NCBI RefSeq assembly: GCF_014696105.1
Contig: NZ_JACJPO010000037.1
Span: 1-64,000 of the forward strand
Length of the DNA: 64,000 nt
Direction: 5' to 3'
Source: Microcoleus sp. FACHB-1515
Lineage (GTDB): Bacteria > Cyanobacteriota > Cyanobacteriia > Elainellales > Elainellaceae
The notes below the pieces were generated by a model. The model had not been told where the DNA came from, searched no databases, and worked only from the letters and a program-made list of their open reading frames with translations. Position 1 is the first letter of the stretch; every line of letters starts with the position of its first letter. Positions 41,750-53,100 of the stretch are shown here, one piece after another. A program made the translations under genes and the position numbers.

Positions 41750-42520
41750 ATGAGTGAAGCCTTGGCTCAAACTCGATCGGCTCCCCCAGAGTTGCCACCC
41801 CAGTTTCCCGACCACACGCAGCTACCAGAGTCGGACGGTTCGTTTGTGAAGAATTTTCAGGAGCATCCTCAGTCGCTGATTTTGACGGACTCGATCGGAG
41901 CAACGCTGGAGCGACTTCATCCCGATGGGCAGTATGCGATCGGGCAAGACTGCGGCATCTACTGGCGCGAAACAGAGCCACCTGAAAAAGGTGCGGAAGC
42001 ACCGGATTGGTTCTATGTGCCGAATGTGCCACCCAGACTCAAAGGCGAGATCCGGCGATCGTATGTGTTGTGGCGAGAGTTTATTGCGCCTACGATCGTT
42101 CTAGAGTTTGCTTCTGGCGATGGCAGTGAAGAGCGTGATAAAACGCCACTTTCCTACTCTGAGGACAGTGGAACCACTCGACCTGGGAAGTTCTGGGTGT
42201 ATGAGCGGATTGTCCGATCGCCCTACTACGGCATCTTCTTCGTTAACAGTGGCGAACTAGAGATGTACGAATTGGTGGGCGGGCAGTATCAACGCATGGT
42301 GGCGAACGATCGCGGCCACTACCCCATCTTGCCAATGGAAGTTGAAATTGGTGTGTGGCAAGGGGCGTATCAAAATCAAGACCAGCTTTGGCTGCGCTTT
42401 TGGGATTTACAGGGAAATTTGCTGCTGATGGGCAGTGAACGAGCGATCGCGGCAGAAGCAAAAGCAGCAAGGCTAGCGGAGCGGTTACGGGAACTGGGAG
42501 TTAACCCAGATTTAATTTAG
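41750..42520 (+). CDS. Uma2-family protein, copy 3, 256 aa
   Basis: Uma2 signs: a short catalytic-type core APTIVLEFASGDGSEERDKT, with WVYERIVRSPYYGIFFVNS, and a C-terminal helix with SERAIAAEAKAARLAERLRE. It is more distant from copies 1 and 2. ATG at 41750 chosen; an upstream TTG frame extension is not convincing. Stretch 42521-42784 after it holds no gene and no clear promoter boxes for DISARM. Confidence 0.8.
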   Translation: MSEALAQTRSAPPELPPQFPDHTQLPESDGSFVKNFQEHPQSLILTDSIGATLERLHPDGQYAIGQDCGIYWRETEPPEKGAEAPDWFYVPNVPPRLKGEIRRSYVLWREFIAPTIVLEFASGDGSEERDKTPLSYSEDSGTTRPGKFWVYERIVRSPYYGIFFVNSGELEMYELVGGQYQRMVANDRGHYPILPMEVEIGVWQGAYQNQDQLWLRFWDLQGNLLLMGSERAIAAEAKAARLAERLRELGVNPDLI

Positions 42521-42784
42521 CGCCATCTAGCAAAACAACTCATTCTTTCGGCAAAGTAGTCGTCGCGATCGAGTAAGCCTTATGAAGGGCTTGCAGTTTT
42601 TGCTGAGGCTGTGCCCGTGCTGCTTTAGGGGCCGTAATGATGCAGTTTTCTTAGTCATGTTAATTAATTTGCGCGGATGGGTTACATAAACGCTGAATTG
42701 GTGAAGTAATAAAGAAGATTTCTCAAATCGACTGCTGGAACTCCGTGTTATCCGTCATAGATAAAGGTGTATAAAGGAACCGCG

Positions 42785-45700
42785 ATGTCATCCGTGCTGC
42801 TTGAGCCTGGGAAAATTATTCGAGTGCGATCGCGCCAGTACCTTGTTGAAGACGTGATCCTGCCTGCGTCGATCGGGGATACGAAGGTGCGGCTGGCCTG
42901 CTTGGAAGACGATGCCCAAGGCGAGGTGCTAGAAGTCTTTTGGGAACGGGAAATTGATGCTCAAATTCTGCAAGCGTCGTCTTGGGAATCAGTTGCCAAT
43001 CGCGGGTTTGACCAGCCGCGTCAGTTTTCGGCTTATCTGCACGCTTTGCGCTGGAACTGTGTCACTTCTACCGATCCGAAATTATTTCAAGCGCCCTACC
43101 GAGCGGGAATTGAGGTGAAAGCGTATCAGCTAGAGCCGCTCCGCAAAGCGCTCAAGATGCCGCGTGTGAATTTGTTTATTGCCGATGATGTGGGACTGGG
43201 CAAGACGATCGAGGCGGGACTGATTCTGCGCGAAATGCTGATGCGGCAAAAGATCAAGCGAGTCGTGATTTCTTGTCCGCCCTCAGTTGTGCGGCAGTGG
43301 CAGGATGAGATGGAAGGTCGATTTGGGCTAACGTTTATCGTGTTCGATCGCGACTTCGTAGCGGCAAAGCGGCGAGAGCGTGGCTACAACATCAACCCCT
43401 GGAAAACTCACACGCGATTTATCATTTCTCATGCCCTGCTGCGAGATGAAGCGTATGCAGCTCCGTTGCGCGACTGGCTGCAAGATTTTTCACCGGGGGC
43501 GATGCTGATTTTAGATGAAGCGCACAATGCGGCTCCCTCTGGCGGGGCGCGGTATGCTATCGATTCGCAACTTACCAGCACCGTCCGCGATCTGGCCGAT
43601 CGATTTGAACACAAGCTATTTCTATCCGCCACGCCACATAATGGACATTCCAACAGCTTCGCCGCCCTGCTGGAAATCTTAGATCCGCAGCGGTTTTGTC
43701 GGGGCGTTCCGGTTCGCAGCAAAAAGCTGTTGGATGCCGTCATGGTGCGGCGGCTCAAAAGTGATTTACGCGAGATTCATCATGCTGAATTTCCGTGTCG
43801 GAAAATTGTGCCGATCGCGATCGATCATCTGCCCGAAGATGTGCCAGAACTGAAGCTAGCTCAGCTACTTCAGCAGTATCGCGCCTGTCAGGAGGAGCGG
43901 TTGAAGAGTGCGCCGAAATCGACTCAAAGAACGGCGATGCTGGTGCAAACCTCGCTGCAAAAGCGATTGCTCTCTTCGATCGAAGCGTTTGCCCGGACGC
44001 TGAGAGTGCATCGTCGGGCAATTGAGCGGCAGGCGGAACAGCAATTTTCAAGTCACAAGAATTTTGCCCTCCTGCAAGCCTCGATCGGGGCAGATGACGA
44101 TCGCGCCGATTTGGATGAAGACGAAGTGCTGCATGAAGAAGCCGCTCAGATGGAAAAAGCAACTTGGGCGAGTGGAACAATTTCGCAGCAGGAGTTGGAT
44201 CTGCTCGATCGAATGACTCAGATTGCAGAGCAGGCGCGGCATCTACCCGATAGTAAAGTGCAAAAGCTGACGGAGTGGATACGGCAAAATCTTTGTCCTG
44301 ATTTGGGCGCGGCGGGCGCGAAGTGGCGCGATCGACGGGTGCTAATTTTCACCGAATACACTGACACGAAGCGTTATTTAGAACAGCAGCTTGGCGCGAT
44401 CGCTGCTAACTCGGATCGCGAGTTCGATCGCATCGACAGCTTTCATGGCGGCATGGGTGAGGAGCGTCGGGAGTTTATTAAGCAGGCATTTAATGCCGAT
44501 CCTGCTCAACATCCGCTGAGAATTTTGATTGCGACGGATGCGGCGAGAGAAGGCGTGAATTTGCAAAATCACTGCGCCGATCTGTTTCACTTCGATGTGC
44601 CTTGGAATCCGAGTCGGATGGAGCAGCGCAACGGGCGGATCGATCGCAAGCTTCAGCGATCGAAAGAAGTTCGCTGTCATTACTTTGTGCTGACTCAGCG
44701 AGTGGAAGATCGCGTCTTGGATGTGCTGGTGCAGAAAACTCAGCGAATTCAAGAAGAATTGGGCAGTTTGTCGCCCGTGCTGGAGAAGAATGTGAGCAAA
44801 CTGCTGGATGGTGGCATTCGGCAGGCGGAAGCGCAGCAGCTTTCCACTGCGATCGACACCGCCGATCGCGCCGATGAGGAAGACAGACAGCAGGGCAGGG
44901 CGATTCGAGAAGAGTTAGAGGCGATTCGGCTGCGGCAAGATAAACTGCGACAGCAGCAGATCGAACTGGAAACAATGCTGAAAGACTCGAAGCTGTGGCT
45001 GGGGCTGGACGATCGCCATTTTCGCGATACGCTCTCGGTGGCCTTGCAGATTATGGGCGCGGAACCGCTCAAGCCGATCGATGCAGCCAAAGCGGTTGAT
45101 GATGGGGAGCGCAGCGAGTGGACGATCCCCGCGATCGATCAGCAGGCGGGAGCCGATCCGACTTGGGCGACGACACTCGATACGTTGCGATCGCCACGTC
45201 CCAAAAATCAGAAGCTTTGGGAGTGGCGTAAGGAAGCGCCGATTCGTCCGGTTGTGTTTCGCGATCCGGGTTCTTTGGATGGGCAGGTTGTACATCTGCA
45301 TCTAGAGCATCGCATCGTGCAGCGGCTCCTGGGACGATTTCTCTCGCAAGGATTTTTGCATGACGAACTGAGCCGCGCCTGCGTTTGCCGCACGGATGAC
45401 CCAATTCCACGTGTGATCATTTTGGGCAGGCTGTCGCTGTATGGCGATCGCGCCTCACGTCTGCATGATGAAATTGTCTCGGTCGCGGCGGAATGGATCG
45501 ACCCGACAGCGAGAGGCAAAGGGCGATTGCGTCCGCTCAGTGAAGGTGAGAAAAAAGATGTGATGCAGATTCTAGAAGATTCGCTGGCACATCCGCGTTT
45601 GCGAGAAATGTCGCCCGCCTTGGTCGATCGCCTCAAAGCGCATACGGCTCGCGATGTCGAGGATTTGCTGCCGCATCTGGAGCGGCGGGCTTCAGAACTG

Positions 45701-46018
45701 ACCGATCGCGCCAAGCGCAAACTCGAACAGCGCGGCAAGCAGGAAGCGGCAGAAATGCAAAGCTTGCTGCAAGAACAGCGCGATCGCATCCTCAAGCAGT
45801 CGCGGCAGTATGACACGCAGCAGCTTTCTTTACTCAATGAATTCAATGCCGAAGAGCGGCGACAGATCGATCTCGATCGACGGCACTGGGAAACTCGAAT
45901 CGCTGAACTGGAAGCGGATATCTTGAGCGAACCTGCCCGAATTGAGCAAATCTACCGAGTGAAAACTCCCCGTGTCGAGCCTGTGGGCATTGTTTACCTG
46001 TGGCCTGTGTCAAGTTGA
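42785..46018 (+). CDS. drmD: DISARM DrmD, SNF2-type helicase, 1077 aa
   Basis: SF2/SNF2-like helicase that opens class 1 DISARM operons. Walker A FIADDVGLGKT (131-141), DEAH box in MLILDEAHNAA (about 240-250), helicase motif VI-like MEQRNGRIDRKLQR and LSATPHNGHSNSF. The C-terminal 400 aa are long coiled/helical segments. Start at 42785 with AAAGGA upstream; a GTG 18 nt earlier is in frame. The stop (46016-46018) lies 8 nt before the methylase start. Confidence 0.92.
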   Translation: MSSVLLEPGKIIRVRSRQYLVEDVILPASIGDTKVRLACLEDDAQGEVLEVFWEREIDAQILQASSWESVANRGFDQPRQFSAYLHALRWNCVTSTDPKLFQAPYRAGIEVKAYQLEPLRKALKMPRVNLFIADDVGLGKTIEAGLILREMLMRQKIKRVVISCPPSVVRQWQDEMEGRFGLTFIVFDRDFVAAKRRERGYNINPWKTHTRFIISHALLRDEAYAAPLRDWLQDFSPGAMLILDEAHNAAPSGGARYAIDSQLTSTVRDLADRFEHKLFLSATPHNGHSNSFAALLEILDPQRFCRGVPVRSKKLLDAVMVRRLKSDLREIHHAEFPCRKIVPIAIDHLPEDVPELKLAQLLQQYRACQEERLKSAPKSTQRTAMLVQTSLQKRLLSSIEAFARTLRVHRRAIERQAEQQFSSHKNFALLQASIGADDDRADLDEDEVLHEEAAQMEKATWASGTISQQELDLLDRMTQIAEQARHLPDSKVQKLTEWIRQNLCPDLGAAGAKWRDRRVLIFTEYTDTKRYLEQQLGAIAANSDREFDRIDSFHGGMGEERREFIKQAFNADPAQHPLRILIATDAAREGVNLQNHCADLFHFDVPWNPSRMEQRNGRIDRKLQRSKEVRCHYFVLTQRVEDRVLDVLVQKTQRIQEELGSLSPVLEKNVSKLLDGGIRQAEAQQLSTAIDTADRADEEDRQQGRAIREELEAIRLRQDKLRQQQIELETMLKDSKLWLGLDDRHFRDTLSVALQIMGAEPLKPIDAAKAVDDGERSEWTIPAIDQQAGADPTWATTLDTLRSPRPKNQKLWEWRKEAPIRPVVFRDPGSLDGQVVHLHLEHRIVQRLLGRFLSQGFLHDELSRACVCRTDDPIPRVIILGRLSLYGDRASRLHDEIVSVAAEWIDPTARGKGRLRPLSEGEKKDVMQILEDSLAHPRLREMSPALVDRLKAHTARDVEDLLPHLERRASELTDRAKRKLEQRGKQEAAEMQSLLQEQRDRILKQSRQYDTQQLSLLNEFNAEERRQIDLDRRHWETRIAELEADILSEPARIEQIYRVKTPRVEPVGIVYLWPVSS

Positions 46019-46026
46019 GGCGTGAG

Positions 46027-49000
46027 ATGGCAGCGGATATAGATATCCTCAGACACAAAGAATGGTTGGGACTGCTTCAGCCTGTGGGCTTGGTGGTGTC
46101 GCCTCCAGCCTTGATTAAGGCGCAGGCGGTGATCGATCGCGGCAAGCTGGTCGATTTGCAAGAGCGGTTGCAAGTGATCGTTTCGATCGACACTCTGCCT
46201 CGCCATAAAGAAAAGGTCGCGTGGGTCGAATTTTCCACGTTTGCGCGATCGGTGCTGGGCTGGCGGGACGGCGATCTGGTTGGACTAGAAGCCCTGCCGG
46301 AGTCGCTGACGGTGGCACTGCCGAGCTATGGGGAACTGCTGAAGCCGAGTTATGCGGTATGCGACCCGGATAGCGATCAGTGGATTCTGCTGATTCAAGA
46401 AGTGAAGTTGGGATTGCCGTTTGATGAAGATGATCCGGCTGCGGAGGCGGGGCACGGCTGGAAGGCAAGCATTCAGGCGAAGTTTGAGCGACTGCTGCGG
46501 GAAACTGGAGTGTTTGCGGGACTGCTGGTGAACGGGACAGAAATTCGGCTGGTGTATGCGCCGAGCGGGGAATCGTCCGGGCATCTCACCTTTCCGATTC
46601 AGGCGATGACGGAAGTGCCGGGGCGATCGATTTTGGGCGCGATCGATCTGCTGTTGGGTGACGATCGCCTGTTCAACGTGCCGGACTCGCAGCGCTTAAG
46701 GCCACTGCTGGAAGAGAGTCGCAGCTATCAGGCGGAAGTGTCAACGAAGCTGTCGGGGCAAGTGTTGGATGCGCTGTGGGAACTGCTGCGCGGTTTTCAG
46801 GCGGCAGATGCGGCTGTGAACGGAAAACTGCTGCGCGAACTGGCGGCGATCGATCCGCAACACATCTATGGCGGATTAATTACGACGCTGATGCGGCTCG
46901 TGTTTTTGCTGTATGCCGAAGATGAAGGCTTGATGCCGGATGACGAGGTGTATCAGCGTCACTATGCGGTTTCCGGGCTGTATGAAAAGCTGCGCGAAGA
47001 TGCGGGCAACTATCCGGACACGATCGATCAGCGCTACGGTGCTTGGGCAGCACTGCTGAGCTTATTTCGGCTGGTGTATGACGGGGGTGGCGCGAATGCC
47101 GAGTATCTTCCGGCGCGGCGGGGACAACTGTTTAATCCGGATGAGTATCCGTATCTGGAAGGGCGATCGATCGATTCGCACTATGCCACAGCGGGCAGGC
47201 TGGAAGCTCCGCGAATTTCTGACGGCGTGATTTATCGAATGCTCGATAAGCTGCTGATTTTGGATGGCGAACGGCTGTCGTACCGATCGCTGGACGTGGA
47301 GCAAATCGGCTCAGTTTATGAAGCGATCATGGGCTACGAAGTTGAGATTTCGCGGCATTTCTCGATCGGCATTTCCAGCAGGCCGAAAGGCTCGAAAGTA
47401 ACGACGACGATCGTAATCGACCTGCAAGCCCTGCTAGAGGCCAAGCCGATCGATCGTGCCAAGCTGCTGAAGGAGTCGGCCAACTGTGAGCTATCGGCCA
47501 AGGCTGCAAAGGAACTCAAGGCCGCGACGCATATTCCCACAGTCGTGGCGGCCTTGAGCGCGAAAATTTCCCATCGAACTCGCAATGTGCTTCCTCCCGG
47601 TTCGCTTTACCTTCAGCCGACCGAGGAACGCAGGCGATCGGGGTCGCACTATACGCCGCGCAAGCTGACGCAGCCGATCGTCGAGAAGACGCTGGAACCT
47701 GTGCTGATGCAGCTTGGCACTCATCCCACGCCCGCACAGCTACTTGATCTGAAGGTGTGCGATTTGGCGATGGGGTCGGCGGCGTTTTTGGTCGAGGCTT
47801 GTCGGCAGTTGGGCGATCGACTGGTCGAGGCATGGAACTATCACGGTAAGCCGGACAATTTGCTGGAAGCGGTGGAAGATGTCGTTGTGGCGCGGCGATT
47901 GGTGGCGCAGCGGTGTTTGTATGGCGTGGATAAAAATCCGTTTGCGGTGAATTTGGCGCGGCTGTCGCTGTGGCTGGTGACATTGGCGAAAGATTTGCCG
48001 TTTACGTTTTTGGATCATGCGCTCAAATGTGGCGATTCGCTGGTTGGGCTGACGCGATCAGAAATTGGCAGCTTTGGGGCGAGTGCGGCTTATGAGCCGA
48101 CGTTTTTTGAAGACCACAAGCGGCTGATGCGGCAGTCGGCGGCGAAAGCGTTGGCGTTTCGGCAGGAAATTCAAACGGCGGATACGCGCACGGACGACGA
48201 AGCCGATCGCAAGCAAGCTCTCTTGCAAGATGTCAACCATGCGCTAGCGCCTGCCCGTCTGACGGCTCAGGTGGCGATCGCCTCATTCTTTGCAGGAACC
48301 AATGCCAAGCAGCGGCAGCACCATCGCGAAGAATTTGGCGGCAAGCTGATCGGTTATGAAAAAGGACTGGTGAGCGAAACGGACATTGCGGCGATCGTTT
48401 CACCACTAACCACCGGAGCAAAAACCGTCTTGCCGTTTTGCTGGGAGCTAGAGTTTCCCGAAGTGTTCGATCGCCTCAATCCGGGTTTTGATGCGATCGT
48501 CGGAAATCCGCCATTTGCCGGAAAAAATACGACGATCAACGGCAATGTGGAAGGCTATTTAGACTGGCTGAAAATCGTGCATCCCGAAGCACACGGCAAC
48601 GCCGATCTGGTGGCGCATTTTTTCCGGCGATCGTTCACGCTGCTTCGCAAAGGCGGCGCACTTGGTTTGATTGCCACCAATACGATCGCGCAGGGCGACA
48701 CTCGCAGTACGGGACTTCGATTTATTTGTCAAAACGGCGGCACAATCTATCACGCTCAAAAGCGAGTGAAATGGCCGGGATTAGCCGCAGTCGTGGTCAG
48801 TGTCGTAAACATTTTCAAAGGCAATTATTCGGGTATCAAAATTTTGAATGGTCGATCGCTCGAAAAAATCACTGCTTTTCTCTTCCACGATGGCGGACAT
48901 GAAAACCCGATCGCCCTCCGCGCCAATGCCAACAAAAGCTTTCAGGGCAGTATTGTTTTAGGAATGGGTTTCACCTTTGACGATACAAATCCTAACGCCA

Positions 49001-50046
49001 CTTCGATCGCCCAAATGCACGAACTGATCGCCAAAGATCCGCGCAACGCCGATCGCATCTTTCCCTACATCGGCGGCGAAGAAGTTAACAGCAGCCCGAC
49101 TCACGCCCATCACCGCTACGTCATCAATTTTGGCGAGATGAAAGAAGATGAGGCAAGAAAATATCCTGATTTGATGGCGATCGTAGAAGAAAAGGTTAAA
49201 CCGGAACGAGATCGATTAGGTGGTAATGCAGATGCGAAACGTAGAAAAGAAAAATGGTGGCTTTGGGGAAGATACACGCCAGCATTGTTTAGAGCAATCG
49301 CCCAGTGCGATCGAGTGTTAGTCTGCGGCATTATTGGCAAACATTTATCGTTTGCCTTTCTGCCAAGCAAAATAGTTTATTCTCACAAGCTAGCAGTATT
49401 TCCTTTAGACAGTTATTCTAGCTTTGCAATTCTACAAAGTAACATTCATGGAATTTGGGCATGGTTCTTTTCATCAACTATGAAAGATGATTTGAACTAC
49501 TCAAACTCAGATTGCTTTGAAACGTTTCCCTTTCCTGAAGACTGGGAACTCGATCGCACCCTTGAATCGATCGGCAAAACTTACTACGAATTTCGCGCCG
49601 ATCTGATGGTTCGCAACGATCAAGGATTAACCGAGACCTACAATCGCTTTCATGACCCCGACGAAATCGACCCCGACATTTTGCAACTGCGATCGCTGCA
49701 CGAGCAGATCGATCGGGCTGTCTTGGATGCCTACGGTTGGCACGATATTCCGACGAAGTGCGAATTTCTGCTCGATTACGAAGACGAAGACCCCGAAGGC
49801 AGCAGCAAGCGCAAAAAACCCTGGCGCTATCGCTGGCCGGAAGACGTTCACGACGAAGTGCTGGCGCGACTGCTGAAGCTGAATTTGCAGCGATCGCAGC
49901 AGGAAAGCTTGATAAGCAAACCGAAAAAGCAGCGAACCGCAGTTGTTTTACAGGAAGCCGAACCGTCTCAACAGCTTGATTTGCTCGCCTCGATCAAATC
50001 GGACGAACATTCACCCGCGAACTTTGATGGGGAGCGATGGTCATGA
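46027..50046 (+). CDS. drmMI: DISARM DrmMI, N6-adenine methylase, 1339 aa
   Basis: Large class I adenine methyltransferase that marks host DNA in class 1 DISARM. SAM-binding motif I CDLAMGSAAFLVEA (about residues 578-591), catalytic motif IV VGNPPFAG (NPPF about 827-830), with a type IIG-like long N-terminal region (1-560; one feature is VQEVKLGLPFDED, a possible nuclease-like remnant) and a C-terminal specificity region after about 1030. The ATG at 46027 is preceded by TGAGG; an upstream GTG overlaps drmD. Stop overlaps a 21-codon ORF. Confidence 0.9.
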   Translation: MAADIDILRHKEWLGLLQPVGLVVSPPALIKAQAVIDRGKLVDLQERLQVIVSIDTLPRHKEKVAWVEFSTFARSVLGWRDGDLVGLEALPESLTVALPSYGELLKPSYAVCDPDSDQWILLIQEVKLGLPFDEDDPAAEAGHGWKASIQAKFERLLRETGVFAGLLVNGTEIRLVYAPSGESSGHLTFPIQAMTEVPGRSILGAIDLLLGDDRLFNVPDSQRLRPLLEESRSYQAEVSTKLSGQVLDALWELLRGFQAADAAVNGKLLRELAAIDPQHIYGGLITTLMRLVFLLYAEDEGLMPDDEVYQRHYAVSGLYEKLREDAGNYPDTIDQRYGAWAALLSLFRLVYDGGGANAEYLPARRGQLFNPDEYPYLEGRSIDSHYATAGRLEAPRISDGVIYRMLDKLLILDGERLSYRSLDVEQIGSVYEAIMGYEVEISRHFSIGISSRPKGSKVTTTIVIDLQALLEAKPIDRAKLLKESANCELSAKAAKELKAATHIPTVVAALSAKISHRTRNVLPPGSLYLQPTEERRRSGSHYTPRKLTQPIVEKTLEPVLMQLGTHPTPAQLLDLKVCDLAMGSAAFLVEACRQLGDRLVEAWNYHGKPDNLLEAVEDVVVARRLVAQRCLYGVDKNPFAVNLARLSLWLVTLAKDLPFTFLDHALKCGDSLVGLTRSEIGSFGASAAYEPTFFEDHKRLMRQSAAKALAFRQEIQTADTRTDDEADRKQALLQDVNHALAPARLTAQVAIASFFAGTNAKQRQHHREEFGGKLIGYEKGLVSETDIAAIVSPLTTGAKTVLPFCWELEFPEVFDRLNPGFDAIVGNPPFAGKNTTINGNVEGYLDWLKIVHPEAHGNADLVAHFFRRSFTLLRKGGALGLIATNTIAQGDTRSTGLRFICQNGGTIYHAQKRVKWPGLAAVVVSVVNIFKGNYSGIKILNGRSLEKITAFLFHDGGHENPIALRANANKSFQGSIVLGMGFTFDDTNPNATSIAQMHELIAKDPRNADRIFPYIGGEEVNSSPTHAHHRYVINFGEMKEDEARKYPDLMAIVEEKVKPERDRLGGNADAKRRKEKWWLWGRYTPALFRAIAQCDRVLVCGIIGKHLSFAFLPSKIVYSHKLAVFPLDSYSSFAILQSNIHGIWAWFFSSTMKDDLNYSNSDCFETFPFPEDWELDRTLESIGKTYYEFRADLMVRNDQGLTETYNRFHDPDEIDPDILQLRSLHEQIDRAVLDAYGWHDIPTKCEFLLDYEDEDPEGSSKRKKPWRYRWPEDVHDEVLARLLKLNLQRSQQESLISKPKKQRTAVVLQEAEPSQQLDLLASIKSDEHSPANFDGERWS

Positions 50047-50108
50047 CCTACACCTCGATCCTGCTGTCCGATTTGCAACTGCAACTAGACGACTTGCTTC
50101 CTTGCTAA
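50043..50108 (+). other. 21-codon ORF overlapping the drmMI stop
   Basis: ATGA overlap with drmMI, then MTYTSILLSDLQLQLDDLLP and a Cys, followed by TAA. It sits in the 93-bp gap before drmA. It may be the start of a deleted gene, a leader peptide, or chance. No family match possible at this length. Confidence 0.25.
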
Positions 50109-50139
50109 TCGCGACCTCAACTTTCTACACCGTTTGCCC

Positions 50140-53100
50140 ATGCCGCCCAACACATCCGCCGAAATTCGATCGACTCTCGTAGATGCCCTGCAACTCGATC
50201 TGGTTGGCCCCAAACCCAGCGATCGATCTTATGCAACCGAAATTCTCACCGAGCCGCCCTCCAAGTGGTATCTCACCGGATTTTTAGCGCCGTTTGGCAC
50301 GAAACCAGACGATCGCAGCGACGATGATGCCGACGACACTCCCGACGAAGTGGCAGGCAGCGATTCCAGCGAAGACAGCCAAGCTCCCGAAGGCGTTCCC
50401 GCCCGCAAGCCGTTTTTTCCGTCTTCAATGGGGCTAAGCTTTCTGCTCGATCGTCATCCGATCGATCTGCAAGTGACGGCAAGCTGGGGTGATTATGTGG
50501 CGATCGAACTGGAGGAATCCGCCGAAGCGGAAGCAGAACCTTCCAAATCTGACTCAAAGAAGCGCAAGCCCGAAGGCTGGCAGCGCATTCCCCAGTCGGT
50601 GACGCTAAACGTTTCGATTACGGCGATCGAAGATTCCTTTACGATCGATATCCCCAACAGCAGCGGCTTAAGCTTGGTCGTCAACTGTCGCCCCGTCCTC
50701 GATTCGCGCTTTCCAGTCGGAACGCTATCCGCCTCAATTTTCTTGGTCAACTATCGCCAGCAGCCCGGAGAAAAAGACAAAGCCTTTGCCTTTCAAACCT
50801 GCCTTGTAATTCGATGCGCTGAAGGCTTTGTGCCGCGATCGGATCTGCGGGGTGACAGCACCGATTGGGACGAAGCGATCGCCAATCTGCAATATCGCCA
50901 CGACTACGAATTTGCCGTCGGCCATAACGTTTCTGCCCTTGCTCATAGCGTCGATCGATCCCGCTGCACCGAAATTTGCACGACCTGGATTCCTACTGCC
51001 AACGTCCCCAGAGTCGAAGCTGCTGCCATTCCCAACGTGCAGCTTGGCATGGAAGCATTGGCCGATGCCACCGATGCGAGCGCCATTCGGCAAAAGCTCG
51101 ACCCGCTCATCACCGAATACCGCACCTGGATCGCCGCCCAGCGATCGCAGTCGATCGATCCGCCGCAAGCGCAAGCCGCCGCCCAAGTTCTGGTCGACAA
51201 TGCCGAAACTGCCTGCGATCGCATCGAATCCGGCCTGCAAGCACTCAGCGATCCCAACGTGCTAGAGGCATTTCAGATCGCGAATCGCGTCGTGGCAATC
51301 GCCCGTCGCCGCCAGCTTAGCCAAGACCGCAACGCCCCGCCCGAAAGCTTCGATCCTCCCCAGTGGCGACCGTTCCAGCTTGCTTTTATTCTCCTGAATC
51401 TGGTCAGCATCGCGCAGCCCAATTGCAGCGATCGCGAAGTTGTGGATTTGCTGTTTTTCCCCACCGGAGGCGGCAAAACTGAAGCCTATTTGGGACTGGC
51501 GGCTTTTACGCTGGTTCTGCGGCGGTTGAGTTATGTGGGGATTCGATCGGCTGGCTTGAGCGTTCTGATGCGCTACACCCTGCGCCTGCTAACGCTCGAT
51601 CAGCTAGAGCGAGCCGCCCGCCTGATCTGCGCTCTCGAACTCGAACGCCAAAAAGACCCCGCCAAGCTGGGTGACTGGCCGTTTGAAATTGGGCTGTGGG
51701 TCGGTCAAAGCGCCACACCGAATCGAATGGGCAGGCGCGGCGATAAAGACGAATATTCTGCTTTCAGCCGCACTGAAGCTTTCAAGCGCGATAGCAAAAG
51801 CAGACCCGCTCCCATCCCTTTAGAGCGCTGTCCCTGGTGTGGCGAAAAATTCACCGTCAATTCCTTTTCGATCCATCCATCTTCAGACGATCCAAAGAAT
51901 CTCAGAATCATTTGCGTCAATCGCGGTTGCGACTTCCGCAGCCGCAATCCGCTTCCTATTATTACCGTCGATGAACCGATCTACCGTCGCCTGCCCTGCT
52001 TCATAATCGCCACCGTCGATAAGTTTGCTGCCCTGCCTTGGATCGGACAAACAGGCGCACTGTTCGGGCGCGTCACTCACTACCACGACGGCGAAGGCTT
52101 CTACAGTCCTGCCGACGAGAAAAAGGCAGGCAAGCCGCTCGGTGCTTATCTGCCGCCACCCGATCTGATCATTCAAGATGAACTGCATTTAATTTCGGGG
52201 CCACTGGGCACGATGGTCGGGCTGTATGAGACGGCGATCGACACCCTCTGTTCTTCCACAGACCGCAAAATCCGCCCCAAAATCATCGCATCAACGGCAA
52301 CCGTGCGCCGAGCCAGCCACCAGATTCAAGCTCTATTCGGGCGCAACCACGTCCACATCTTTCCGCCTCCCAGCCCCGATCGCCACGATTCCTTCTTTGC
52401 CACAACGAACTTCGACGATCCCGGACGACTCTACCTCGGCGTTGCCGCTCAAGGCCGCAGCCTGAAAGTCGTTTTGCTGCGAACCTATTTGGCGCTAATG
52501 GCCGCAGCCTACAAGCAGTACATCGAGCAGGGCGGCGATCGCAACAAAGATAATCCGGCTGATCCCTACATGACGCTGCTTGGCTACTTCAACTCGCTGC
52601 GTGAACTTGGTGGCAGTCGGCGGATTGTGGAAGATGAAGTGAGTTCGCGACTGAGTACATACGGCGATCGGCGCTTACGGTATGGCGAATCGATCGGCGC
52701 TTTTCGCGATCGCAAAATTGACGACGAACCCGAAGAACTCACCTCTCGCGTCAGCACTGGCAAAGTTGCCAACACCAAGCGACGTTTAGCCCTGCCCGCC
52801 TACGAAAAGGAAAAAGTTGACATCGCCCTTGCCACCAACATGATCTCCGTTGGTCTTGACATCGTGCGGCTCGGCTTGATGGTCGTCCTGGGACAGCCCA
52901 AAACCGCAGCCGAATACATTCAGGCCACCAGTCGCGTCGGTCGAGAAGCGACAAAACCCGGCCTCGTTGTCACCCTGCTCAACATTCACCGCCCCCGCGA
53001 TCGATCGCACTACGAACGCTTCCAAAGCTGGCACAACAGCTTCTACCGCGCCGTCGAAGCCACCAGCGTCACGCCGTTTTCATCCCGCGCCCTCGATCGC

